Source: Corella eumyota
Taxonomy: Eukaryota > Chordata > Ascidiacea > Phlebobranchia > Corellidae
Assembly: GCA_963082875.1 (NCBI GenBank)
Contig: OY720097.1
Span: 10,734,501-10,798,500 of the forward strand
Reading direction: 5' to 3'
Length of the DNA: 64,000 nucleotides
Shown in pieces: positions 11,213 through 23,981 of the stretch (position 1 is the first letter of the stretch; the number at the start of each line of letters is the position of its first letter). Made by a program: the position numbers and the translations under genes. A model generated the notes under the pieces. It did no database searches. It was given only the letters and a program-made list of their open reading frames with translations, and was not told the DNA's origin.

Positions 11213-14200
11213 ATGAAAAATAGTTGGTTTAAAGAGTCAAGTTTTATTTCTATATTGGGCTTATTTTTTCAACTTGTAGCTGTGTGTTATAGCCTACCAG
11301 AATGCTCAGAGGTAAGTTTAAATAAAATTATTATATTGTTTAAATGTATATATTTTTTTTCTGCATAATTTTATTTTAAATAAAATTAATTTCAACATTG
11401 GATGTAGCGAATTACTTTGACAGTTTTTTTAAGCTTGTATTTTATAGGTTTGATTAAAATGATTATTACTTTTTGCAGGACCAAGTTACGTTTACATATA
11501 CTTCATGTGATAGTAATGGAGATAGATGGAGAGTTCAAGTTCCCAAAAAAACTGAAACTTGTGAGATTTCTAAACCAGCACCTCCATTAAAAGGAAAAAA
11601 ATGTGGTAAGTCTTGTATATTGTTAAGTTATAATTAATAAGACAGTGATGGTAGGTAGTAGTTTTTTTAACTGGTGTATATACAAAAAAATTTTTATTTC
11701 AAATTAAAATTAAATATCAGAAATGGTCTAATTTTGATTAGTTTTATTAAATTATTTTTGTTTCAGGATTTTCGTGCCCAGCTGGAAGTTACATGATGTT
11801 GGAGTCGGAAACATGTGAGCTCTGTCCTCCTGGAAGTTTTTCGCTTGGAAGTGGTGTCAGGTTTGATTCCTGGGAAACTCTTCCTCCTGGTTTTGTTGTG
11901 TCAGCGGAGTCTGTTACTTTTGCTCAATATGGATACACTTCGAAAGTCAACAATTGTAGCTCGTATGTTTTTTATTTTTAAATATTTTATGTGTACTAGT
12001 ACATATAAATATATATATTACTAAATTTTTTTCTTATTTTGTAATGAAATTAATTTTCTATGTATTCTATATTTTTCAATTATTTTACCCTATGCGATTT
12101 AGAATTTAATTTAAGCTTTCCTTAATTACAGGTCTCTTTGGAAACCTGTTGGTGAATATGTGATTTCTAATAATGATGATTGTACCAGTTCTCTAAGCTA
12201 TTCTGCAAACCTCAATCACAAAGGAACAATTTCTTTTAGTTATCAATACTCTGATAATGACATGCTTCTTCATTTTTATGTAAGTTAAGTTGAAGGCAAT
12301 CAGTTTTTTTATTTATAAATATTATAGCAAAATAGTTTATATTTATAGAGCAATTTTTTAATTTAACGTTTATTTTAATAGGTCCAAAATGGTCAGTGTC
12401 AAACTATTCAACAAAACAAACATAATGTATTTTTAAATACAACTGGAACGGAATGGAAAACGTTGAAGGTAAAAATTAAAGAAATATGCGCTCGGCTTTT
12501 GTGTTTTTGCTAAAATTAAATTAAACTAATATTTTGTATATATGTATATGATTAACATTTATGTTTTTTACTGATAAGGTTGATCTTGATGAAGGAGTTA
12601 ATGTGTTGTATTGGAAATCAACTGGTATAATGATTGGAAACAGAAAAAAACTAAATCCAGTTCGAATCAGGGATATTGAGATAACAGGTTTAATTTTAAT
12701 ATAAATTTTTGCTTATCTTTATTAGTAATTGTGGTAGTCATTTAAATACATACAGTACAGATATAAATTCTACTTTTAACATAACTAAGAACAAAAAAAA
12801 ATTTTAAATAATTTATTTCTGTTTTTATTATTATCAATTTTTTATGCACAGGTGTATCATATACAACTGAATGTCATAAATGCAGGCCTGGTTATTACAG
12901 TAATGTTGAGGGTGCGAAATGGTGTAGCATTTGTGCAGTCAACAAATACAGTGATGTAGGTGCTACTGTATGCAAGGACTGTGATACTAAGACAGAATAT
13001 TCACCACTAGCCTCACCTAAATGTATTAAAAAACTTCCATGCACTGAAAAGGATTATTTTGCCACCCATACACCATGCAATAAGAACAAAACAGTAAGAT
13101 TTTAAGATTTGTATTTAAATTATAATTGATAAATTGAAAAAAAAATTTCTTTAACCTAGCCATATAAAAATTGTGAATTTTTTAACTTTTTCCATTTAAT
13201 TAAAATGTGAAATACAAAAGAATCTAGCTGTATGATTCTTAGGATTAAAAGTAACACTTTTATCATTAAATAGAATACAATATATAATAATTTAAATATA
13301 TTATTAATGAATGTAACTACTATCTGGCTTTGTTGGATAAGAGATTTTATATTTAAAAAAGAAAGAATGTGTTAAATTATTGTTAAATAATAATTGAGAT
13401 TTTTAACGATTTTTTAAAAGTAGTTTAACTACATAAAATTGCTATTTTAAATTGGTCAAATGTTTAATGTTGAATACAAAATTTATAAACCACAAAAAAT
13501 ATGGGAATAATAGGATTAAATTAGAAAGCTGTCACAGCCATACATTACACAACTGTCATTTAATCAATAATTTATTGATTTTGTAGTCATGACAATATAA
13601 ACGATTAATTTGTACCCTGTAATTATTATGCAATTAATTATAATCTATATTTTATGTGTGTGTATTGATTCTTTTGGATATTTATGCAGTTTTTAAATGT
13701 AGAATAATATATTTTTTAAAACTTGTAAAATTTAATATAGTTTCTTGTCCTTTTTCACACCTAAATACCTAAATATTTTCTGGTCAGTTTTTTATGTATT
13801 GACTTATATGTATTTTTGTTTATTAAATTAACTTAAATTAGCCCATTCCATTTTATTTGTTTCAGACAAGTTTAATGTACAAATGGACAGAGCCAAAAAT
13901 ATGTTTAAATACTTTAAAAGGCTCAGTTTCATTACCTCAATCTGGAAAACAAACTGCATGTGCACCTTGCAATCCTGGTTTAGAACCGAAAGGAAATACT
14001 TGTTCGAAATGTCCGATGAATTCCTATTCAGATGGAACACAGGGTAAGGCTTTTGTTGGATTTAGTTTGACCTAAATCACACCATTGTTAAAAGGTGTTC
14101 AAAACATGTCACAAAAAACAACAAAAACTATTCATTTATACCTAGGTCCATTTAAAATGTTTAAAAATGTTGTATGTAATATATATGTATTTTTTTGGCA

Positions 14201-17200
14201 ATTTTACACCTTTACTAGTTAAAAATTTCAACATGCTAAATTAACTTTTTTCTATAGTTGTTTACAAATAGTTATTTTAAAATTTTAATACAATTTTAAT
14301 TTATATTATATTTTATTAGGTTGTAAGCCTTGTCCAGCAAGTACTGCTCCTCATTATGGATTGTTTTATTTATGGTGGGATACACTACCAAGTAACATGC
14401 AAACTTCATGCATACAATTCAGTACTGCAACTTGTAGACAAAAAGAGGTTAAACTTTTCGTGTTTTGTAAAATAAATTTATTACATAAATAAATCTTTTT
14501 TTTTACTATTTGTTGATAAAATTATATATAAAACATAATTTATTTTTATATAGTGTTGATTATTTTTTTTTCTAGTGTTAGTAAATAGTAATGCATATTT
14601 TTCATAAAATTGATTTAATGCTATTTTTTTTTAATTTTTAGGTAAAAAAAATTTCAATTTTTAACACTTACAGATGTTTGCCTCAGGTCACACTTAAATA
14701 AAACTAACAATTTAAATTTCAGGGCTGGGAAGCAGTTGGTGACGAGGTTCGAACTTTAACTTCAATTACTGGTGATTCGTTTCTTGTATTGGTAATCCGA
14801 TTGGATGGTTTTTTACCAGCTTATGAACCAGAACAATTTGGAGAAATTTCTTTTGTGTTTCAACTTGATTGTAAGGGCGACTGCCAGTTTCATTTTATGA
14901 AGGTAATTTTTCTCACTAAAAATACTTGAAAACATAAAAATGATATGGTAATTTATTTTTATAGGGCTATTATTAACACATTTAAATACAGCAAACTATG
15001 TTGTAATTATCAGTTATTATATTTGGCTTAAGTTATTAATATTATGCTACATATGTGTTTTACTTTAATATTAAACGTTGCTATACTGCAATACATTTTA
15101 TACGCAAATAGTAGGGTCTATTGAGTATTGTGTTAAAAAGCCACATGTCAATTTATCAGTATCTTATTTTATCAAAGCAATCAGGAAATTCCACCACAAT
15201 CCGAAATTTCCCCTATTTTTACTAAAAATAATTTTGTTTTACCTATATTTAAATTTTCTTTTACTACAAATGAAATTAAAAAACACTACTGAGGGGTCAT
15301 ATTTAAAAGTTTTGTAATTTTTGCAACGTATACTATGATTTTAGATAACTAATTCTAATAATGTCTACATAGGACACCCATAATGTTGGCACAAGTATTT
15401 TAAACAGTTGGAATGGCAATCAACCGAAACAGAGTTTTTCTTTTGTTCTATCTAAGAATGAAAATATGTTGTCTTTCACGTGGGCGTTTCAAAAAAGCAA
15501 GGGGGTAAGGAAACAAAAAATATAGGAAATCAATAATTATCTTTAGACTACCATTTCTTTAAAAATAATTTATTGTAACATTTTACTAGTTATCACAATT
15601 TTAATTAATATAATATCTTTATTTATATTAATCCTGGTTTATCAGTATTTTTATATAATATCTTTATTTATACTGGAAAATAATCCTGGTTTATCAGTAT
15701 TTTTATTTATTTTTAAGTGCATTTTTTTTAGAACCCAACTGATACAGCTCGAATATTTTTGGTAAATGTCACAAATGTGGTTGAAAGTTCGGCTGATTTT
15801 TGTGTTTCGTGTGCTGCTGGACATGCAGTTGGTAATAACTATTTACTAATACTGTTAACTCTTGTTAATAAGCATTTTCCAACATAGGCATATAGATTTT
15901 TAAATTAGTTATTTTGCAACATCAAATTTTGACAAAATTGGTTGCACAATTTTATGACTACCTGGAGTAAAAAAGTTTTTTTTATTTAAGTGGTCATTTT
16001 ATTTATAAACTTTTTTAATAAAGTGTTTAGGAAAATAAGCTAAAATCCTAGTCAATAATTATTTAAACATATTTATGAACAATTTTGTAGATGACAAATG
16101 TATACCCTGTCCTACTGGTAGTTATTTACTCACGGCAACGAAAAAATGTGTTCCTTGTACTGGAAATACAGTGATTAGTGCTAACAAGACGTCATGTATG
16201 GAGTGTGGTATGGGCACAACAGCAAACTTGGAGCATACACACTGTTTGAATGACTGCATGTTCCAATCTGATTTAGTAAGTAAAAAAAACTATTTTTGGT
16301 ATATACACTAGTCCTAATCCTAAGGTCAGGATTTTAATTGTTGTAATATGGTTGCAACTTTTAACTATTATTTGGCTGTGATAATTTACTCGCCACCACA
16401 AATGGCAGTTTACTTTTTGCGGACTATAAATTAGACATATATGTTATCCACTAAGCTTTATTATATTTAAATTTATACATCCAAAATTATACCTATTTTT
16501 ATTTATGATGCAGGGATCTTCTGAGTTGAAATATAACTTTTCTGGTCTTCCCATGACTATTGCTGCAACTGCTTTACCAAGTTTTACCAATTCTGGACAA
16601 AAATACAACCATGTATATAACATTAGTTTTTGTGATAATAAGGTAAATACAATTTTAATTTTGTGGGTTTTAATTTTTTTTTAATATTTAAAAATTTAAT
16701 TTTTTTATACAAGGTTTCTCAAATATAGAAAAAGAAAAAAATTTTACGATAATATTATATTAGTTTAAGGAATTATTATGAAAAAAATGTATAAAATTTT
16801 TATATAAATATTTTATTAAAAAAAAAATTTTTTAGGGTATTGGAAATGCTGAATGTATAGACAATGTGACCTATGTAAATACTGGAAAACAAAATCCCCA
16901 GTATCTTACTACAGTAAAAGGAATGTTTTGTAGATCAACTGCTATTGCTATGCTTGGTGATAATGGTAAACTTTATATTTGAACACTATTTTGTGTTATG
17001 TAATTTTTATTAAGATTATAACAGAAACAAATTGTTGTTTTTTTTAGTTTAAATAAATTTTAAACAAAAAATATAATTTTTAAAAACAATAAAAATATAT
17101 TTTTCAAGTTGAAATATACATTTTATTAAAAATCATATGTTAAAATTGCCATTTTACTAACATTTTTTTTTATTAGCTACTTGTTACCACAATCCTGTTT

Positions 17201-19777
17201 GGGGGTATGCCCTCGAGTTTCTGAAAAAATATTATTTTAAATTTTGGTAAAATGTAGTTTTAAAAACTTTTGTCTTTGTATAAATGTCTATTTTGTCAAA
17301 ATATTGGCTGATATCATTTTATTTTATATTAAATTATTAAAGGTCAACATTTAACACTCCACTCAAAACCTACTGTGCTGGCAACCACGCTTATTGAGGT
17401 CACTCAAAATCCTGAGTCAAACTCAACCTCAAGTGACGATAAGTTCCCTAAGGATAATCCTTATTATAAGGAAGATGTTGTTTATCATATGAGGTGATTA
17501 GTTAAAAAAACATTTTTGTTCAGATTTATTGAATTTTTTTGCATTCATATTACAATACTTAAAATGCAGTCCGTAAAGTAGGCAATATATTAGTGTTAGT
17601 ACTACAAATTTATTTTTTATGTTTTTATTGTATTGACCCAAAAGAAAAAAAGAAAACATTTTTTCTTGTTATATATGCAATATTTAAAGAAAATTTGCAA
17701 CATTTTTCATATCCAAATTAATTTTAGCATGAATGAGAAAACAATATTTGGAATCCAAACAAGACATCTTTATGTTCATCTAAGATGTGATCCTGCTATA
17801 CTTGATGTTGATACCCAGTTTCCCAAGTAACCTTACATTTCTTTTTGTTAAACTAATCACAATTTTAATTAATTTATTTTTTCATTTTTTAAAATTTTAT
17901 TAATGGATTAGGATCTGTTTTTAAATGCAGTCTTTTTAAATTGAAAGTTATATTGGAAATTATGATTGTAATTTTAAATTGTTTTTGATTTCTTGATTCT
18001 TGATTTTAAACTATATTTTAAATTTTTTACAGAAATTGTCCAGATGGAACATGTGATGGTTCAACTTATCATTTTCTTGTAAGAAGTTATGATGCTTGCC
18101 CATTGTGTACAAAGGAGGATTATTATGTTGTTGTTGGTGCATGTTTAGATGGAAAATCTGTAAGTGTTTAAATTAAATTTATATTTTAAATGAGTATTTA
18201 CTGATTATTAATGTAAACAACTCTTTTAATTGGAAATATAAATAACCTTTAATTCTGAACTTAGTATTTGTCCTAGCTTACCCTTACCGTCTTAGTTAAC
18301 TAGACTTCGTGCTATTTTTTTTATTTTTAGGTAGTGAACATTTGTTGAAATACTAAAGTGATTTTTATTTTTAATATATTTTATCATTTTAATTAATTGT
18401 TTTCTACCTGAATTAATCCTTTTTTAAATTTTTTTTAAGGAAACCAAATACATTTGGAAAAATTATCCACTTAGATGTAAAGGAGGTGTAACATTACCAA
18501 TATCAACATACAAACCATGCCAAGATGTAACTTTCTACATTAATCTTGCTATTGCTGGTGCTGTGGCCATGTTAATACTTATGTGCATTGTTATGGTCAA
18601 ATTCTGGAAAAAGAGCAAAAAGTAAGTTAAGACTTAGATTTTAATTTCATAGTAATAAATAAAGCCTATGATAAAACAAGTAATAATAAAAATGGAATAA
18701 AATTGTAAGTAAATTTGAGTAAAATTTTTAAATAGTATATATATACTAGCCTATACCAAGACAGCATTTTTTTGTATAGTATTTATAAATATAGCACTAA
18801 CGTAGTGTTACTTTAAATAAATGTTACAATATTGGAAAATTTTTATTTAAAATTAAATTATAGGTTGGAATATAAGTATCGGAGATTGGTTTCCAGTAGT
18901 AAAAATGGTCAAAATGGGGAGCTGCCAACAGCCGATAGTTGTGCACTGACTGACAGTGAATCAGATGGTGACAATATGGCAGACGAGGTTGTGTTCCAAA
19001 AGAAAAAAACTAGAATTCTTGAACAGGTAATGACCATTCAAAATAAAAGCTATTACAGTTTTGAAGCAATTCAAAAGTCATTTTTAAGTTTTAACACAAA
19101 AATAATTTTAAAAAAATAAATATATAATGAAGGATTTATTTGTATATTGTAACATATTTAATTTCAAGTTTAATGCTTATTTATTTTAAAATTACAATCT
19201 TATTCAAAAAGAATCAAAAAAACAATTTAGTAATATAACACCAAAAAGATCTCGTTTCAAAAATTAGCCACCACATAAAAGTTACACGACTTACTTAAAA
19301 TAAAGATTACAGATTAGTAAATAAAGATAACACGAGTAAAGGTGTAATCACGTGACTATGATAACAGATAGCAACTGTTTATAATTGTTACAATTTATAT
19401 ATAATGAAGCTCAGTGGACACAATTATATATATATTTATATATATATCTTCATGTTCTATATATAGGCCTATAAATTAAATAAAACTCCCATTTGTGGTG
19501 CGCTGGTAAATTATTGCATGCAAATATAATGTGCACGTTGCAACCATCATGCGACAATTCAAATACCGACCGTAGGTCAGGCTATTGACCAGTATCACTA
19601 ACATTGCTAAATATATTTTATTTATTTATAAATAACAAAAAAATCATGCTATAACATTTTGTACTAAACTTTTATATCAATATTGTATAGATTTTTATTT
19701 AAATTAAAATAAATTAATTTCAGCATAAAGTGAATAATTACAACAGTGTGAATCTACAATCCACCAATGGAGTTTAA
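11213..19777 (+). CDS. ELAPOR1: ELAPOR1/ELAPOR2 homologue (KIAA1324 family)
   Basis: Twenty-one exons, 981 residues (human ELAPOR1 is about 1013): 11213-11311, 11479-11605, 11767-11962, 12132-12279, 12382-12468, 12579-12687, 12852-13093, 13866-14043, 14320-14447, 14723-14902, 15373-15504, 15732-15831, 16091-16275, 16514-16642, 16836-16965, 17343-17493, 17728-17826, 18033-18159, 18440-18621, 18864-19026, 19724-19777. The family is a type I transmembrane protein of late endosomes, lysosomes and trans-Golgi, linked to autophagy and secretory maturation. Visible features: signal peptide, GSYSLGSGVRFD-type motif (here GSFSLGSGVRFDSWETLPPG), Cys-rich GCC2/GCC3-like modules (CPAGSYMM, CNPGLEPKGNTCSKCP), a mannose-6-phosphate-receptor-like region, a membrane segment at about 879-905, then a tail with YRRL (YxxPhi sorting signal) and ELPTADSCAL, matching human ELPAADSCAI. 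It is probably the single pre-duplication orthologue of vertebrate ELAPOR1 and ELAPOR2. Confidence 0.93.
15609..15706 (+). repeat. Tandem duplication inside an ELAPOR intron
   Basis: Two copies of a roughly 45-52 bp unit (ATAATATCTTTATTTATA ... CCTGGTTTATCAGTATTTTT). The second has a short insertion (ctggaaaa). Recent local slippage is likely, with no evident function. Confidence 0.8.
16318..16443 (+). repeat. Dispersed short repeat, copy B
   Basis: Within an ELAPOR intron. It matches copies A and C: CTAAGGTCAGGATTTTAATT, ATGGTTGCAAC, then GATAATTTACTCGCCACCAC followed by AAATGGCAGTTT. Confidence 0.6.
19461..19610 (-). repeat. Dispersed short repeat, copy C (inverted)
   Basis: In the last ELAPOR intron. 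On the minus strand it reads GGTCAATAGCCTGACCTACG, ATGGTTGCAAC, AATAATTTACCAGCGCACC, ACAAATGGGAGTTTTATTT, then TATAGGCCTATA. It is the most complete of the three copies. An (AT)n stretch borders it. Confidence 0.6.
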
Positions 19778-21515
19778 AGTAACTTGCCTGTATGAAATAT
19801 CTTGCTTGTATAATTTTGGACAATGCAGTTTAAATGTTATCACAGTTTAGTTTTTTTTCTATAACATAAGCATTAACAAGGTAATAACAAATAATCTGTA
19901 ATTGTTATATTAGATATGTGCCATGTAAATTACATTTCTTACACATCACCTTTTTGTTACTGGATTGTTTTTAGCAGTCTACCTACACATTTTTTATTTC
20001 TTTATTTGCACTCACATTCTGTGGACAGTTTTTTTGGCGTGCTTGCAATATGGTTCTTAATTGTTTATTGTGATATGAAAGGCTTTGGTGCATTAACTTG
20101 TGCAATTTTTAAATTAGATTCCGAATTATAAATTATTTTTATTTTTAAACTTCAAAAATCCGAATATTGTATATTTTTCAATCATTGTTTTTATAGGTAT
20201 GCTTTTTGTTTATTTTTTATTATTTTTTGCGGAATGAAATTTTAATAATTACTGCTTAAGAAATTTTAGGTTAATTTCATTTTGTATTTAACACACTTGC
20301 AGTCCTGCTTTACAGTCTTTATCATTTTTTTAAAAGGTTTTTAAATGCCAATGTAGTTTCTGAAGGTAGTTTTTTTTTACTTAGTACACGTGACATTTTT
20401 AGTTAGTTTAATGTTAAAAAATTAAGCATTTTTAATTATTATGTACAAGTCACAATATAGTATACAGTTTTTGTTTGTATGTTTTTAATAATGGTTACTA
20501 TCCACTATAAAAAATGAAGTTGCTGTTAAAATAATCTTTATTTAAATCACAACGTTGCAATTCTTATTCTTCAATGGTAGTTACTCTTGCAAACTTTAAA
20601 ATATTTTTTTTAATATGTTGCAATCTAGTTTTTTATTTTGTACTGTTAATATATTTGCTTAATTGCTAAATGTTTTTAAACTGGTTGAATATTTCACTCG
20701 AATTTCCAATTTTTTTTTCTTTAATTTTAAATTTTTGTTTGCTATTTTAAATTACTTATCTATATTGGAATTTAAATTAAAAAACTTTTTTTTTAGTTTT
20801 TAAAATGTCAAACTCTGCCATTCGCTTTTTACTTCAACTTTTTTCTAAAATTAATATTGTTAATTCTTCAACTAAATGTTTAGGTTTTACTTCAACTTTA
20901 TGTTAGTTACTTCAAAATTTTCCTAGTCTTTTATTTAACGTAAATAATATATATAGTTTCAAGAATGTTTAATTTTACATGGAAATAATTTTATTATGCA
21001 AGGGAATCTATTTGTAATTGTTTTATTGTTCTTTGTCTGTGCTTTGACTTTACTGGAAACTAGGTTTAAAAACCGAAAATTAATAAACAAAACAGATCAC
21101 AATAAATATTGTCATAATTTATAATGTAAGACTACTTTTAAATTAAGATAGCGTTTAACCTACGACTTTCCAGCAATATTTTTTTAGTATTATAGTTAGG
21201 TCAATATGCATTTAATAAATTGTTTAATAAGCTAATTATTTTAATGCAGTTACATAGGTAAGATCAAAATTAAATTTAAAATTTTTTACATTTTTAAAGA
21301 TTTTGAGGCTTGTATTATAGGGTACCATTTCAGGTCTGAAGGAGACGAATTATGCCAAAAAAGCCTTGACTTCTTCTACTTAATTCGGCAAATTTCTTTC
21401 TCTTGTATGTTAGTTTGTTAAATAGACACCCAATACATTTTTTAAATTATGGTTTTGGGATTAACCAAAAATTTAGTAAACAAATAATATATATTTTCTC
21501 AATCATTGTTTTTAT
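19778..21515. other. ELAPOR 3' UTR and intergenic DNA
   Basis: It is AT-rich and without coding potential. It includes the sequence at 20168-20220 that resembles the transposon's target site. Confidence 0.5.
20168..20220 (+). repeat. Uninterrupted relative of the transposon target site
   Basis: It contains CAATCATTGTTTTTATAGGT followed by ATGCTTTTTGTTTATT. The left flank of the transposon has CAATCATTGTTTTTATAGGC and the right flank has AGGCATGCTATTTGTTTATT. The two flanks together therefore equal this sequence with only the four bases AGGC doubled. Confidence 0.7.
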
Positions 21516-21519
21516 AGGC

Positions 21520-21865
21520 AAGTAGTAATACATAAGTCATTATATGCCCGTTTGATTTCGCGATCGAAATTACGCGCCCGTTTTTTTTTTCTCTAAAATT
21601 ACGCGCCCGTTTGGGTGTCGAAGTTACGTGCCCGTTTTTTTTTAAATGACGGTCAGGTTTGGTTGTGTCGAGGCTATCAGAATTATACGACACGCCCGTT
21701 TTTTCGTGCTCGTTTAATTTCGCACCCGTTTCGCGATCGAAATTACGCGCCCGTTTTTTTTCTCTAAAATTACACACCCGTTTGGATGTCGAAGTTACGC
21801 GCCCGTTTTTTTTCTCTAAAATTACAAACCTGTTTGGATGTCAAAGTTACGCGCCCGTTTTTTTT
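21520..21865 (+). repeat. Left terminal inverted repeat with internal GCCCGTTTTTTT array
   Basis: Starts AAGTAGTAATACATAAGTCA. Most of it is a tandem array of alternating units, about ACGCGCCCGTTTTTTTTCTC plus TAAAATT, and ACGCGCCCGTTTGGATGTCG plus AAGTT. The array runs on to about 21905 with two more units not shared with the right end. Repeated subterminal motifs of this kind are transposase-binding sites in CACTA-type elements (family knowledge). Confidence 0.9.
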
Positions 21866-22084
21866 CTCTAAAATTACGGGCCCGTTTTTTTCTTTGTAAA
21901 GTTACACAGGATGGTTGTGTCGAAGCCAATAAAATGACAGCCTCGTTTCGGAGGCGCTTTTGTAATCTTTAATAAGATATATTTTGTTTTAATATCTTTA
22001 ATATTTTTTATTATATAAAATAAATTTTAATTTTATGTGAATGGAGCTAGCTATTGCGTCTTCGATTATCTCATCGATGCGGTT

Positions 22085-22506
22085 TTAAACCGGACAAGCT
22101 TCGTTTGAACCCTTTTCAGTACAGTAATAAAGAACATTTAAACAGTTTGGAAAATTTTCTGGGTATCCTAAAACATACGCACCGTTTGCTAACAGCGCGT
22201 CAGTTAAATCGACTAGCTCTACTTGTAGCCATTTCGAGTTTCTACTGTAAGCACCTAAAAAGCCTGATGTTAATCGACAACTTTGAACCAACACATCATC
22301 CGAAAGCTTTCGTTTTCGATCCAGGTCTTCCAATAGACTTTGAAAAGATTCAGGTTTTTCGATTTTGGTAAGCTTAATTTTTTTTTCATTTGATTTTCTT
22401 TAGCCTTCGATACAGTTGCAATCGTACTCGGTGCGGGTTTATCCAATTCAGATGAAATCAGTTCAGATAAAAAAAAACTAAAGCTGTCCACTTGTGATTG
22501 AGTCAT
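22085..22506 (-). CDS. Small transposon ORF, unknown function, with a frame change
   Basis: It starts MTQSQVDSFSFFLSELISSE and ends with EKGSNEACPV and a stop. Two overlapping frames, each continuing the other, meet at an A-rich run around 22375-22390, so a one-base length change in that run (real or a sequencing error) splits what would be a protein of roughly 140 residues. No domain was recognised. It could be an accessory protein of the element or another captured host fragment. Confidence 0.45.
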
Positions 22507-23981
22507 TTTCAAAAGGCTTTAAAACAACAAAACATTAGTTTTGCCCAGAGTATTATAAATACAAACGGTTAAGACAAAAAAGGAGTTTTCAAGTATGTTC
22601 CTTTTAAGAGCTTTTTGTAGATAATAGCATCATTATATATAATTTCTTTAAAAGATTCCAAATTTAACCCTATTTTTGATTTTTCGTTACCCAAGGTTTA
22701 AATATTTTAATTGCTGTTTTAAACTCAGAACTGCATCATTCTGTTGGACAAAATTGTGTCTAAAATTTAATAAGGTAAAATCAATTTTCAATTTTTCCTA
22801 TCTATAATTTCTGTAAGTCTAGCGTTACTTAAAGTTGCAATTATACAACAAACGTTAATTTTCCTAAAAAGGTTTTTCTTAAACACTTTTATGATAAAAT
22901 TACATAATGTGTTTAAATAATACGGCTCAAAATATAATTAAACGAATAATTTAAAAATGTATGTAGGTAAGATGTTTACTCAAGAGTTTGGTGTGAAAAA
23001 TTGTTTTCGAATAATTTATCGTTTGCTTGCGTGAGTTATGCTAAACAGGATAATAACTATATTAAAAATTTAAACTAGTAACCTAATTTATTTTTTGTTG
23101 AGGTAGCTGTGCACGCACTTTAAAAAATAGCGTGAAAAATATTGAGTTGACGTTGACCAAAACTTTTAAAATAAATATTTAATTTATTAGAATTTCAGCT
23201 TTAAATTATTTGGGTGCATGTAAAGCCTCCAAAAAAATTAAAAAGTTAATTACATGGGTGCGTGTAAAGCCTATCCGAAACTTCAAATCTAACAAATACA
23301 AAACATATAAACTGCGCACTTTTTAAATTAAATTCTGAAACATATCACACTGTTAGAAAAAGTACATACAAAATGACTGGAGTCTAGAGTACGTACACTT
23401 ACCGTAAAATATATTACACGCAAAAGACATGTAAAATGTTTTACCTACTTGGTGGTAAACATTACTTTGGAACAGTAAAATTTTACGTGTACCATGTAAA
23501 AATTTCACGTAATTTTACATGGTACACATAAAATTTTTTACCGGTAAAACTATAGTAAAATTTTCCGCAGAATTACTACCGCACAAAAAATTTGTAAAAT
23601 TTATTAAAAAACGAAAAAACACTGTAATAACGGCACACATACACAAAGTACATATTTAAAAGAAACACTTCGGAAATTTAATCACACTGTAGAAATCTTG
23701 ATCAATCTAAAAAGAATAAATCCCTTTAAAAATTATAGTCTGCAAATTGGTCTCACCATACAACAAACTATAAAATGCAGGTGTGGTGTAAGATTTGGTC
23801 GAACTGTTTAAAGACCTGAGTTTGATACATAATTTACATTTGTCCAGTTGACCTTAAGTAAATTATCACATATCCTAAAAAAAACTTAAAAAACTACCAG
23901 GTTCAGAGTAATAAAGGTTAACCTTTTCCTAAGCTGTAAAACCTGTCCACAACAATATAAGAAAAAACAAACCTCTGCAAG
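22507..23981. other. Non-coding interior of the transposon
   Basis: AT-rich, no ORF supported. It contains repeated GTAAAATTTTAC-like words, including the palindrome listed separately. Confidence 0.5.
23488..23526. repeat. Perfect 14-bp inverted repeat inside the transposon
   Basis: Arms TGTACCATGTAAAA and TTTTACATGGTACA are separated by 11 bases. Similar TAAAATTTTAC words recur at about 23400-23590 and 29010-29190, suggesting an older nested palindromic element or an internal regulatory cluster. Confidence 0.7.

Noticed and set aside
21659-21871. Open frame of about 70 codons on the plus strand with a near-identical copy on the minus strand at 30480-30710.
   Set aside because: It is produced by the repeat units of the terminal inverted repeats, is rich in Phe from poly-T and has no domain. 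The duplication reflects the repeat, not a gene pair.
21541-21905. Regular direct repeats that could suggest a CRISPR array or satellite.
   Set aside because: The units are adjoining and simple, without unique spacers, and the array occurs inverted at the other end of a transposon in an animal genome.
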